Assembly (NCBI RefSeq): GCF_002917095.1
Contig: NZ_PQGA01000007.1
Coordinates: 230,830 to 294,829, forward strand
Direction: 5' to 3'
DNA length: 64,000 bases
Origin: Paraburkholderia eburnea
Lineage (GTDB): Bacteria > Pseudomonadota > Gammaproteobacteria > Burkholderiales > Burkholderiaceae
The notes under the pieces were generated by a model. It had not been told where the DNA came from. It ran no database searches and saw nothing but the letters and a program-made list of their open reading frames with translations. Shown in pieces: positions 43,193 to 50,643 of this stretch (positions are counted from its first letter, which is position 1; each line of letters opens with the position of its first letter). Made by a program: the position numbers and the translations under genes.

Positions 43193-43206
43193 AAAAGCTC
43201 ACCTTT
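43186..43206 (+). repeat. Dispersed CTCACC motif, copy 7 (overlaps modBC stop)
   Basis: CTCCTGAAAAAGCTCACC plus TTT; the TGA of modBC is within it. T replaces C at the fifth base. Confidence 0.75.
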
Positions 43207-43251
43207 GGATTGGAAGCGGCGACGCGAAGGCGTCGTCGTTTTGCGGGCGAG

Positions 43252-43266
43252 GGCTTGTTTCAAGGC
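43252..43266. repeat. Hairpin GGCTTG-TTT-CAAGGC
   Basis: Same CTTG-N3-CAAG centre as the hairpin at 29298-29318, in inverted orientation, and also lying between two motif copies. Confidence 0.5.
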
Positions 43267-43321
43267 GTTTTTGCCCTTGCATATCGATCGGCAAGCGATC
43301 AGACCGCCCTCCAGAACAACG

Positions 43322-43342
43322 CTCCCGAATATCCTCACCTCA
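43322..43342 (+). repeat. Dispersed CTCACC motif, copy 8
   Basis: CTCCCGAATATCCTCACC then TCA. It is followed by AGGCATT, which also follows copy 9. Confidence 0.75.
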
Positions 43343-43396
43343 GGCATTTCCGGGCGCATCAGGGCGCAAATCCGAAAAGCGATTCGCACCGATTAA

Positions 43397-43411
43397 CCTG
43401 GGACTACCAGG
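43397..43411. repeat. Palindrome CCTGGGACTACCAGG
   Basis: Near-perfect 15-bp dyad followed by AAAATT, 75 bases after the start of motif copy 8. A second copy is at 43614. Confidence 0.65.
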
Positions 43412-43544
43412 AAAATTCTCCAGCAAACAGGCCTCAATCCAGCGTTTTTTGCGCCGATACCGATTGGCTGCGCGCACGAGTGCGGTGAATCGCCGACGTT
43501 CCGGATCCCTCACCACACGGCGACTTCACGCTTCGGACTGCCAC

Positions 43545-43565
43545 CTCCCGAAAACCCTCACCATA
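43545..43565 (+). repeat. Dispersed CTCACC motif, copy 9
   Basis: CTCCCGAAAACCCTCACC then ATA, followed by GGCATT as at copy 8. Confidence 0.75.
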
Positions 43566-43613
43566 GGCATTGCACGTCATCGCCCCACGGGCGTTTGCAA
43601 TCGCCACGCGTGA

Positions 43614-43628
43614 CCTGGGACTCCCAGG
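43614..43628. repeat. Palindrome CCTGGGACTCCCAGG
   Basis: Perfect 15-bp dyad followed by AAATTT, 69 bases after the start of motif copy 9. Differs by one base from the copy at 43397. Confidence 0.65.
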
Positions 43629-43651
43629 AAATTTTTAAGCATGATTCACGG

Positions 43652-43669
43652 AGAAATCGCGTGATTTCT
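43652..43669. repeat. Hairpin AGAAATC-GCGT-GATTTCT
   Basis: Perfect 7-bp stem between motif copies 9 and 10. There is no T-run after it on either strand, so it is probably not a terminator. Confidence 0.5.
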
Positions 43670-43759
43670 TGCGCGAACCCTATCCCTGCAGTGAGACAAA
43701 CAGGGTTAGCCAAAATCACCTCACGCTTCGCAGAGCCGACTAACCACAGGCGCACCAGG

Positions 43760-43780
43760 CTCCCGAATACCCTCACCTAT
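43760..43780 (+). repeat. Dispersed CTCACC motif, copy 10
   Basis: CTCCCGAATACCCTCACC then TAT, six bases beyond the end of the minus-strand gene at 43787. Confidence 0.75.
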
Positions 43781-43786
43781 CGGCCT

Positions 43787-44803
43787 TCAGATCACAAACC
43801 GGCTGTCCACGTCCAGCACCTTCGGCAACGGGATGAGGTCCGCGCGAGCGAAGCGCACCAGCGAAAACGCACGCACGCCGTCCGGGCTCGCCGGAATATG
43901 CGCGAGCGGAAAGACGATCTGCGCGCCGCCATCGGCCTGTTCCATCACGACGTTCATCGGGCTGAGCGTCACCTGCCGCATTACCACGTTGGCGTGCTGC
44001 GCAGGATGCCCGAGCACGTCGCAGATGACGTCCAGTTCGTGCTCGATCGCATCCGTCTTGAGCCCGAGCGCGCCCAGCGCCTGCTCGTTGGCCGCGATTT
44101 CCGCCTCCAGCCGCATGAGTTCCGCCGCGTCCGCCTGCACGCGCTGACCCACCATGCGCTGCGTGCCCGCGCCCTGACGGGTGAGCAACTGGCGGCGCGT
44201 GCGCAGCAACGCGCGCTCCTCTTCGAGCGCGTCGCGGCGCGACTCGTCCGCACCGATCTGCGCGAGACCCTCCAGCGCGATCTGCTCGACCACGCGCTGC
44301 ACGATCTGCGCGCGCAGATCCGCTTCGGATTCGCCGCACACGCGCACCTGATGATCGTCGAAACTCAGCGTGGTCTGGGCGACGTCGGTATGCACCTGAT
44401 CGCCCTGCTGCCTGACGCCAAAGCCTCGGCGCTCGTTCATCGCCATGCCCAGCACCGCCCAGGTCTCGCGCGCGAGCAGATGGCCATCGAACCAGGCGTG
44501 CAGTTCGGGCGAGCGGCTCAGGACGTGCGCGATTTCATCGGGTGCGGCGAAGAAGGCGTGGATATAGGGATCGGCGAGCCAGTTCGCGGCGCTCGCTTCG
44601 CGCGCGGGCGGCAGGCGCTCGACCAGTTCGCCGATGTAGGCCTGCGATATGGCGAGCGCGGGCACGAGGCGCTCGCGATACGCGCGCGCCAGCTTGAGCG
44701 AGGGGCTGAGCACCGTCAGCCGTTCGACGAGCGCGCGGGTCTGCGCCGTTTCCTGGAGCGGCTGCGCGCGTTTGCGTGGCCACAAGCGGTCGAATAGTCC
44801 CAT
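43787..44803 (-). CDS. Hypothetical protein with central coiled coil, 338 residues
   Basis: I do not recognise a named family. It is a soluble 338-residue protein with no signal peptide. The N-terminal half (VERLTVLSPSLKLARAYRER, NWLADPYIHAFFAAPDEIAH, HAWFDGHLLARETWAVLGMA) looks globular and helical, residues about 175-250 are a charged coiled coil (ESRRDALEEERALLRTRRQL), and the C-terminal part (PMNVVMEQADGGAQIVFPLA) is beta-rich. It is flanked on both sides by clusters of the CTCACC motif, four before and four after, which is the densest placement in the window. Whether the gene has any relation to the motif is unknown. Confidence 0.78.
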   Translation of the reverse strand: MGLFDRLWPRKRAQPLQETAQTRALVERLTVLSPSLKLARAYRERLVPALAISQAYIGELVERLPPAREASAANWLADPYIHAFFAAPDEIAHVLSRSPELHAWFDGHLLARETWAVLGMAMNERRGFGVRQQGDQVHTDVAQTTLSFDDHQVRVCGESEADLRAQIVQRVVEQIALEGLAQIGADESRRDALEEERALLRTRRQLLTRQGAGTQRMVGQRVQADAAELMRLEAEIAANEQALGALGLKTDAIEHELDVICDVLGHPAQHANVVMRQVTLSPMNVVMEQADGGAQIVFPLAHIPASPDGVRAFSLVRFARADLIPLPKVLDVDSRFVI

Positions 44804-44903
44804 CGGGCAACTCCGGAGTGCGGTGCGGGCGCTGATGGCCCGCGCGGATCAGTATTTATACCGTTTGTCATTATCCGGCCGATGATGGGAGGCCATTTAT
44901 CCC

Positions 44904-44924
44904 CTCCTGAAAATACTCACCTTT
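44904..44924 (+). repeat. Dispersed CTCACC motif, copy 11
   Basis: CTCCTGAAAATACTCACC then TTT, with T at the fifth base; 100 bases upstream of the minus-strand gene start. Confidence 0.75.
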
Positions 44925-44984
44925 AAATCCGCCGCCAGTCACTTTGATTTAGAAAATCTGCAAAGCGACTTGAGTTGATTCAAA

Positions 44985-45006
44985 AAAAGGCACTTTTCTG
45001 CCTTTT
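44985..45006. terminator. Hairpin AAAAGGCA-N6-TGCCTTTT
   Basis: Perfect 8-bp stem with A/T tracts outside, able to act as a weak terminator on either strand. No gene ends here on either strand, so it may instead be part of the motif array; it precedes copy 12 by 14 bases. Confidence 0.45.
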
Positions 45007-45020
45007 GAAGTCGATATCTG

Positions 45021-45041
45021 CTCCCGCAGATACTCACCTTT
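45021..45041 (+). repeat. Dispersed CTCACC motif, copy 12
   Basis: CTCCCGCAGATACTCACC then TTT, with C at the seventh base. Confidence 0.75.
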
Positions 45042-45109
45042 GCCCTCTAAAGCGCGGATTGTGACTTCACGGCGGGAATTCGAGCCTCACTGGAACAAGA
45101 CCCGTCACG

Positions 45110-45130
45110 CTCCCGAAAAGTCTCACCCTT
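45110..45130 (+). repeat. Dispersed CTCACC motif, copy 13
   Basis: CTCCCGAAAAGTCTCACC then CTT. Copy 14 starts 45 bases later, the closest pair in the window. Confidence 0.75.
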
Positions 45131-45154
45131 ACACCGTGACACGACCAGCGCCCA

Positions 45155-45175
45155 CTCCCGAATTCCCTCACCGTC
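45155..45175 (+). repeat. Dispersed CTCACC motif, copy 14
   Basis: CTCCCGAATTCCCTCACC then GTC; tail base composition departs from the usual TTT. Confidence 0.72.
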
Positions 45176-45551
45176 GTCACATAAACGCGAGGCAAAACAC
45201 TTCGCACAACCGCCAAATGGCTTTATCTGGATGTCGAATTAAATCGGCATCAATAAGAGCAGCGTAATTCTTCCTCCGCGCCTGGCTTGGTACGCCGTTG
45301 CGCGAAACGATTCGTACGCAACAAGCATAGCTTTCGCCGGGAACGTCGATTGCTCAGCCGCCCCGCCATGCGGGCCGCATGCGTAACGGACGCATCAGGA
45401 CAAACCCCTGTTGCCGCAGTCCCAAACCGTGACAGCGCAAGCGATGCGGCCCGCTGGCGCGGTTTTAGAGTGATTCGTTCAATTGACAGCGCGCAATGTC
45501 ATGATCCAATCTTCAGCGCATAAATTATTACGAGACAGGGAGGGCAGACAT

Positions 45552-46919
45552 ATGTTGGAGAGCATTGTCCGCTGCGTCGCGCTGGCCGCAGCCGCAACGC
45601 CGCTTCTGGTCGCATGCGGTGGAGGCAAGGCGAGCGATCCGTCGGCCATCAATCCGGCGCAATGCTCGGGATCGACCTGCACGGGCCAGGGCGCACCGGC
45701 CAGCGCGACCGCTGCGACGGCGCTCTGCCCGGCCGACGCCGACATCGCCAAAAACACGTATCTAGGCGGCGCCGGCAGCGGCGAAGTGGTGAGCCTGAGC
45801 ATCGATCCGACGAAGATGACCTACTCGCTGACCTTCCTCGCGTCGCCGATTCCGGCGCAGGCTAGCTCGGTGCAGAACACGCGTGCGGGTCTCACGATCA
45901 CCGGCGCGGTCCAGCATCCGCCGAGCGGCGCACTGCCCACGGCCGCGCAGATCGCCTGTGCGTTCCAGCTTCAACAAGGCAGCGGCACGCTCAACGGCAG
46001 CACCTACACCACGGCCTATAACGCCAACAATCCGCCCACGATTTATGTGGGCTTCGGCGTGGCGGGCGGCGGCATTCCGGGCGCGACGGTCAACATCACG
46101 GGCGACAGCACGGCCGCGCTGCTCTTCAGCAACGTGAAGTCGCGCACCTTCGACTTCTATCCGTTCCTCGCTTTCTCGTCGGTCAGCACGAGCATCGCGG
46201 ATCTGCAAGGCAACTGGAACGCGCTGCTTTACCACATCGTACCGACGCAGAACTTCGCCTCGGCGGCCACCACGGCGCAGGAAACCTACGACGCGAGCGG
46301 CAATTGCAGCGTGACGAGCGGCGCGACCAACACGCAATGCGACACGGCCTCATCGCAATGGGCCGCGGATTCCGCCGGCAGCTATTTCACGAGCAGCAAC
46401 GCCCCGCAGATCCAGTCGCCGACCGTTTCGTTGCTCGCGCACGGTGGGTCGAGCCATCTGATCCTCGGCAAGCTCAACGGCAAGATCGTGCCGGTCGTCG
46501 TGCGCACCGGCTACGTGAACGAGGGCCTCACTTCGCTCGCCGTGGATGACGAATCGGGCATCGCGATGATGGCGCCGGCCACCAATCTCACGTCGGGCTC
46601 GTTCGACGGCAGCTTTATCGGCGCCGACTCGAACTTCGCCTACACGGCCACGCTCATCAACGGCCAGACGGGCGGCTTCCTCAAGCCCTCGACGATGACG
46701 ACGCAAAGCACGTTCGCGCTCGATTACACGCAGACGCATCCGGGTCTGATCGTAGCGACCGACAACAACGGCAAGACCGGCAACGTAATCGCCGTGGGCG
46801 GGCTGTACGGCATCTTCCTGAACGGCGAGGAAAACGGCGGCGTCACCTCGACGTCGGCGAATAGCGAAACGTCCAACTCGCCGTACTTCGGCGTGGGTGC
46901 GCTGATCCAGCCGCAATAG
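45552..46919 (+). CDS. DUF2957-domain lipoprotein, first of a tandem pair
   Basis: This 455-residue exported lipoprotein has a signal (MLESIVRCVALAAAATPLLV) with lipobox LVAC, giving Cys20 as the lipid-modified residue, followed by a Gly-rich start. The mature part is beta-rich (EVVSLSIDPTKMTYSLTFLA, PPTIYVGFGVAGGGIPGATV, VDDESGIAMMAPATNLTSGS), matching the DUF2957 family common in Burkholderia and relatives. GGGAGGG lies before the ATG at 45552. The gene at 47048 encodes a paralogue with the same order of motifs. No function is established; export as an envelope or surface lipoprotein is likely. Confidence 0.85.
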   Translation: MLESIVRCVALAAAATPLLVACGGGKASDPSAINPAQCSGSTCTGQGAPASATAATALCPADADIAKNTYLGGAGSGEVVSLSIDPTKMTYSLTFLASPIPAQASSVQNTRAGLTITGAVQHPPSGALPTAAQIACAFQLQQGSGTLNGSTYTTAYNANNPPTIYVGFGVAGGGIPGATVNITGDSTAALLFSNVKSRTFDFYPFLAFSSVSTSIADLQGNWNALLYHIVPTQNFASAATTAQETYDASGNCSVTSGATNTQCDTASSQWAADSAGSYFTSSNAPQIQSPTVSLLAHGGSSHLILGKLNGKIVPVVVRTGYVNEGLTSLAVDDESGIAMMAPATNLTSGSFDGSFIGADSNFAYTATLINGQTGGFLKPSTMTTQSTFALDYTQTHPGLIVATDNNGKTGNVIAVGGLYGIFLNGEENGGVTSTSANSETSNSPYFGVGALIQPQ

Positions 46920-47047
46920 TTGAAACATCTGCATCGTCAATTGATTTGGATTGCAGATTAATAATAAGCAGCACGCAGCAAGCCAGAACGGGGCGCCACG
47001 ACAGGGAGCCGGCGCCCCGCCTACAAGAATGAATCTGGAGACGCGGT

Positions 47048-48319
47048 ATGCAATCAAAGCCCTTCGCGAAGCGCCTCGCCATGGTTGGCGTCGGCGCACC
47101 GCTGATGCTCACGCTGGGCGCCTGCGGCGGCGGCGGTAACAGCAGCCCGCCGCTGGTCGAAACGGCGCTCTGCCCGACCACGCTCGATTACAGCACGGTC
47201 TATACGGGCGGCGGCGGTGACGGCGAACTCGTCAAACTGCAGCTCGACACCACGAAAAAGACCTGGCAGATCACCTACGTGGAATCGCCGATTCCCGCGA
47301 CCACCGGCACCGTCACGCCCACGCGCAAGGGCCAGGTGGTCTCGGGCACGATCACGCAGGAAACCGGCCTGCCCACGGCCAAGCTCAACCAGTGCGCGTT
47401 CCAGTTGAACGGCGCGAGCCTCGATCCGAGCCGCCCGGCGCGCGTGTTCATCGGCATGGGCGTGGCGGGCGGCACGATTCCGGGCGCGCAGATTCAATTC
47501 GCCGGTTCGGGCGGCATCGGCGTGGTGCCGGACACCACGTTCCCGTATTACCCGTTCATCGCGTTTTCGTCGATCGAAACGAATATCGCCAACGTGGCCG
47601 GCACGTATAACCAGTTGGGCTATCACCAGGTACCGTCGCAGAACTTTCTGCCCGCCGCCGTGGACGCGAAGATCACCATCAACGCCGACGGCACATGGCA
47701 GGAGTGCGACAACACCGGCGTGAACGCGGGCAAGTGCCAGCAGCCCGGCACCAATCTCACGCAGTCGGGCGACGGCAGCGGCGCGTTCGAAACCGATAAC
47801 TTCCAGGGGCAGGTCAAGCCCACGCTCGTCACCGGCAAGAACGCGGCGAAGGGCTTCATGATCGTCGGCAAGCTGCGCAACCAGCTCGTGCCCGTACTGG
47901 TGCGCACGGGCGTGGCATATCCGACGATCGGCACCGATCCGCAGAGCGGCGCAACCGGCCCGGTCGCCGACGACGAATCGGGCATCTCGGTGCTCGCGCC
48001 GCAAACGGCCATCACGCAGGGTTCGCAGGACGGCGAGTACATCAGCGTCGATAGCCAGTTCGACTATCGCACGCTTGCCCTCAGCGGCACCCAGGGCACG
48101 CTGCTCGATCCATTCAATGCTTCGCAGGCCTCGCTTGCGACGGCGCTCAACCTGGACTTCACGCAGAGCGTGCCAGGCGTCGCCACGACCACGCACGTGG
48201 GCGCATCGACCGGCTCGACGCCGACCGGCAAGATGACCTTCACGGGCGGCGTGTTCAGCTTCCTCGATTTGACGAATGCGTCCGCGCCGTACTTCACGGC
48301 TGGCGCCTTCGTGCAGTGA
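47048..48319 (+). CDS. DUF2957-domain lipoprotein, second of a tandem pair
   Basis: This 423-residue lipoprotein has a lipobox LGAC at about residue 26 (MLTLGACGGGGNSSPP). It shares ordered segments with its upstream neighbour: YTGGGGDGELVKLQLDTTKK, RVFIGMGVAGGTIPGAQIQF, FPYYPFIAFSSIETNIANVA and VADDESGISVLAPQTAITQG. The two are therefore a diverged tandem duplication. GGAG precedes the ATG. An OmpW-type porin follows 224 bases on, so the three may form an envelope module, though whether they share a promoter is unclear. Confidence 0.85.
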   Translation: MQSKPFAKRLAMVGVGAPLMLTLGACGGGGNSSPPLVETALCPTTLDYSTVYTGGGGDGELVKLQLDTTKKTWQITYVESPIPATTGTVTPTRKGQVVSGTITQETGLPTAKLNQCAFQLNGASLDPSRPARVFIGMGVAGGTIPGAQIQFAGSGGIGVVPDTTFPYYPFIAFSSIETNIANVAGTYNQLGYHQVPSQNFLPAAVDAKITINADGTWQECDNTGVNAGKCQQPGTNLTQSGDGSGAFETDNFQGQVKPTLVTGKNAAKGFMIVGKLRNQLVPVLVRTGVAYPTIGTDPQSGATGPVADDESGISVLAPQTAITQGSQDGEYISVDSQFDYRTLALSGTQGTLLDPFNASQASLATALNLDFTQSVPGVATTTHVGASTGSTPTGKMTFTGGVFSFLDLTNASAPYFTAGAFVQ

Positions 48320-48543
48320 CACATGCCTGTGCGCATGCACGTCCGCTTTTACGTAACGATGCAACGATGCAGCGATCAACGAGGGACCCGCTGCCCATGA
48401 GGTGACCGCTCCACGCCGCGCGCGCGATGCCACGCTTGTCATCGTGCGCGCAGGCGAGCCGCAAGGCGCGCGCAGGACCGGCCGTTCACGAGACGGCTGC
48501 CGCACGCGGGCAGGCCACCCGAACCTGAGAGAAACAGGGAGGA

Positions 48544-49392
48544 ATGATGAGACGTACTGCGAAGGCGGCAGCAGCGGCCGCCGTGGCAACGTGCGCCGCC
48601 GGTATTTCCACGGCGGCGCATGCCCAGCATGCGGGCGACAACGTGGCCGTGCTCGGCTGGTTTCACGTCGCGCCCCAGCAATCGAGCACGCCGCTCACCA
48701 CGACCGTTGCGCCCACACCGATCAACACGCCGTTGCGGCTGCCGGGTTCGTTCACGTCGGCGGGAACCGGTCTGTCGACCAGCAAAGCGGATACGGTCGG
48801 GCTGGTGTTCACGCACTTTCTGACCGATCACATCGCGATATCGTCGGTGGCGGGCGTGCCGCCCGCGTTCAAACTCTACGGCCACGGCACCATCAAGCCG
48901 CCGGGACCGGCCGGCGCGCTCGGCAGCCAGAATCTGAGCAATCCGGCCACCAACCCGATTGTGACGAGCGTGCGTCAATGGAGCCCGGCGTTGATCTTTC
49001 AGTACTACTTCCGGGATGCGGATGCGAAGTTCAGGCCGTTCGTGGGCGTAGGCGTGTCATATAACTGGTTCTCGTCGATCCAGCTCAATCCGAACTTCGT
49101 GAAGGCCACGCAGGACGATCTGGGCGCCGTGCTCGCCGCGGGCGCGGGCAAGCCCGGGCAGACGCAGGTGAGCGCGAAGGCGTCGTCGTCATGGCAGCCG
49201 GTGTTCAACGTCGGTGCGGAATACAACATCACGGCACACCTGGGACTCGTGGCGTCGCTCACCTACATTCCGCTGAAGACGACATCTTCCGTGATCGTGA
49301 AGGCCGCGGACGGCAGCGAGCTGGCCGTGAGCCGCGCCGAACTGAAGGCCGATCCGCTCATTTCCTTTCTCGCGGTCTCGTACAAGTTTTGA
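48544..49392 (+). CDS. ompW: OmpW-family outer-membrane protein
   Basis: This 282-residue protein is exported (signal through AAGISTAAHA near residue 25) and predicted to form the eight-stranded OmpW barrel. Family marks include the TVGLVFTHFLTDHIAISSVAG strand pair, WSPALIFQYYFRDADAKFRPFVG (split by residues 140-160), and the closing LAVSYKF with a C-terminal Phe for Bam recognition. OmpW barrels admit small hydrophobic molecules across the outer membrane. Its neighbours downstream (monooxygenase/hydrolase/acyl-CoA ligase operon) act on hydrophobic compounds, so it may serve uptake for them. This is inference from position. Confidence 0.9.
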   Translation: MMRRTAKAAAAAAVATCAAGISTAAHAQHAGDNVAVLGWFHVAPQQSSTPLTTTVAPTPINTPLRLPGSFTSAGTGLSTSKADTVGLVFTHFLTDHIAISSVAGVPPAFKLYGHGTIKPPGPAGALGSQNLSNPATNPIVTSVRQWSPALIFQYYFRDADAKFRPFVGVGVSYNWFSSIQLNPNFVKATQDDLGAVLAAGAGKPGQTQVSAKASSSWQPVFNVGAEYNITAHLGLVASLTYIPLKTTSSVIVKAADGSELAVSRAELKADPLISFLAVSYKF

Positions 49393-49420
49393 GTCACGGG
49401 GCAGGGGCCATCGTAAGCGT

Positions 49421-49438
49421 CGTGCGCGCAAGCGCACG
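49421..49438. repeat. Hairpin CGTGCGC-GCAA-GCGCACG
   Basis: A perfect 7-bp stem with a GNRA-type tetraloop lies 28 bases after the ompW stop. No T-run follows, so it could stabilise the 3' end or be a weak terminator. Confidence 0.45.
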
Positions 49439-49503
49439 ATAGTCGAACGATTGGATGGCGCACCGTCTCGCGCTCGCACGACGGCTCGCGCTAAAATCGG
49501 CGC

Positions 49504-50391
49504 ATGCCGAAATCGTCCACGCCCCCCGAGACCGAACTCGCGCCCGAGCGCGCCACCGACAGCGAATACACCGTCGATGAACTCGCGCGCGTGGCGAATA
49601 CGACCGTGCGCAACGTGCGCGCGTATCAGGACCGCGACCTGCTCATGCCGCCCGACAAACGTGGCCGCGTGGGCATCTATAACGACTCGCACGTCGCGCG
49701 CCTCAAACTCATCAACCATCTGCTCGCGCGCGGCTATACGCTCTCGAACATCCAGGATCTCATCAAGGCCATCGACGATGGCGGCGATCTGCGCTCTATC
49801 CTGGGCCTGGAGAACGCCATCGGCGGGCCGTGGTCGCATGCGCGTCCCAAAACCTATTCGCTGCCCGAACTGATCAAGCTGTTCGGCCCGCAGGCGCCCA
49901 GCAACCTGACGCGCCTCGCGGAACTGGGCCTGCTCGAACGCAAGGGCCTCTCGTTCGTCGCGCGCAATCCGGCCATGCTCGATGCCGCTGCGGCCACGGT
50001 GCGCGAAGGCATCCCGGCGCGCGAGCTGCTCGACGTGCTCGAAGAAGCGCGCCCGCATTTCGACGCCATCGCGCGCGTGCTCGTGGAAATGGTCGTGCGC
50101 CATCTCGACCGCTACGATCAGGGCGCGCTGCCGCCCGCCACCGACATGCCCGCGCTCGTCGACGCCATCTGGCGGCTGCGCCCGCTCTCCACGGTGTTCG
50201 TGGAGAACGAAATCCTGCGCGCGCTCGAAGAACAGTCGAGCGACTATCTGGGCGGGCGCGTCGCCACCATCCTCGACCAGAAGCTGGGCCGCCGGGGCAC
50301 GCCCGAGCCACAATCGGCCAGCGCGCAGGCCGACGAAACCGCCGAAAAAGCGCCCCGCGCAGCCAAAAAGGCCGCCCGCAAGAAGCGCTGA
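49504..50391 (+). CDS. MerR-family transcriptional regulator
   Basis: This 295-residue regulator has an N-terminal MerR winged helix at about residues 20-95 (EYTVDELARVANTTVRNVRA, YQDRDLLMPPDKRGRVGIYN, LLARGYTLSNIQDLIKAI). The rest is a helical effector domain without the cysteines of metal-sensing members, so an organic ligand or no ligand is more likely. The C-terminus is Lys-rich (AAKKAARKKR). It lies upstream of and in the same direction as the mymA-like operon but is separated from it by a strong terminator, so it is probably its regulator rather than a member. Confidence 0.87.
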   Translation: MPKSSTPPETELAPERATDSEYTVDELARVANTTVRNVRAYQDRDLLMPPDKRGRVGIYNDSHVARLKLINHLLARGYTLSNIQDLIKAIDDGGDLRSILGLENAIGGPWSHARPKTYSLPELIKLFGPQAPSNLTRLAELGLLERKGLSFVARNPAMLDAAAATVREGIPARELLDVLEEARPHFDAIARVLVEMVVRHLDRYDQGALPPATDMPALVDAIWRLRPLSTVFVENEILRALEEQSSDYLGGRVATILDQKLGRRGTPEPQSASAQADETAEKAPRAAKKAARKKR

Positions 50392-50413
50392 TCGTGCGCC
50401 GCACCATGCCCTG

Positions 50414-50437
50414 AACGCGGCGTAACGCCGCGTTTTT
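50414..50437 (+). terminator. Intrinsic terminator after the MerR gene
   Basis: Perfect 9-bp stem AACGCGGCG / CGCCGCGTT with loop TAA, followed by TTT. Confidence 0.88.
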
Positions 50438-50643
50438 CTATTGCGGCCCCGTTTTTTCTTCCCCCTTTCGCGCATCTGCGAAATCCCGAAAAGCCAGGCC
50501 AGGCGGGCGTTTCCACGCGTTCTCGCCGCCCGCGCGCAATTCCTGGAATGCTTCCTCTAGCCTCTTGCGCGCGGCCGTCTCGCGCACTATGTTTACATCA
50601 TTCAATGTAACAGTTAATAATGAACCATAGGGAGACGCTCCGG

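Larger units (their letters stand above)
43193..43786. other. Motif-and-hairpin array between modBC and the next gene
   Basis: This 594-base gap between two converging genes has no gene. It contains motif copies 7-10 plus a degenerate copy near 43498, two CCTGGGACTNCCAGG palindromes and several short hairpins: GACGC/GCGTC (43221-43234), GGCTTG/CAAGGC (43252-43266), AGAAATC/GATTTCT (43652-43669). Confidence 0.65.
44804..45551. other. Motif array between hypothetical gene and DUF2957 lipoprotein
   Basis: About 750 bases with motif copies 11-14 and a hairpin (44985-45006). The last 370 bases hold nothing I recognise except the upstream region of the lipoprotein gene. Confidence 0.6.

Noticed and set aside
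43498..43515. Further copy of the CTCACC motif (TTCCGGATCCCTCACC)
   Set aside because: CTCACC is present but the spacing is one base short and the seventh/eighth bases differ; left out as degenerate.
43186..45175. CRISPR array
   Set aside because: The repeats are short (about 18 bp core), degenerate, unevenly spaced (45-215 bases) and there are no cas genes.
50483..50500. ATCCCGAAAAGCC resembling the first half of the motif
   Set aside because: The CTCACC half is missing.
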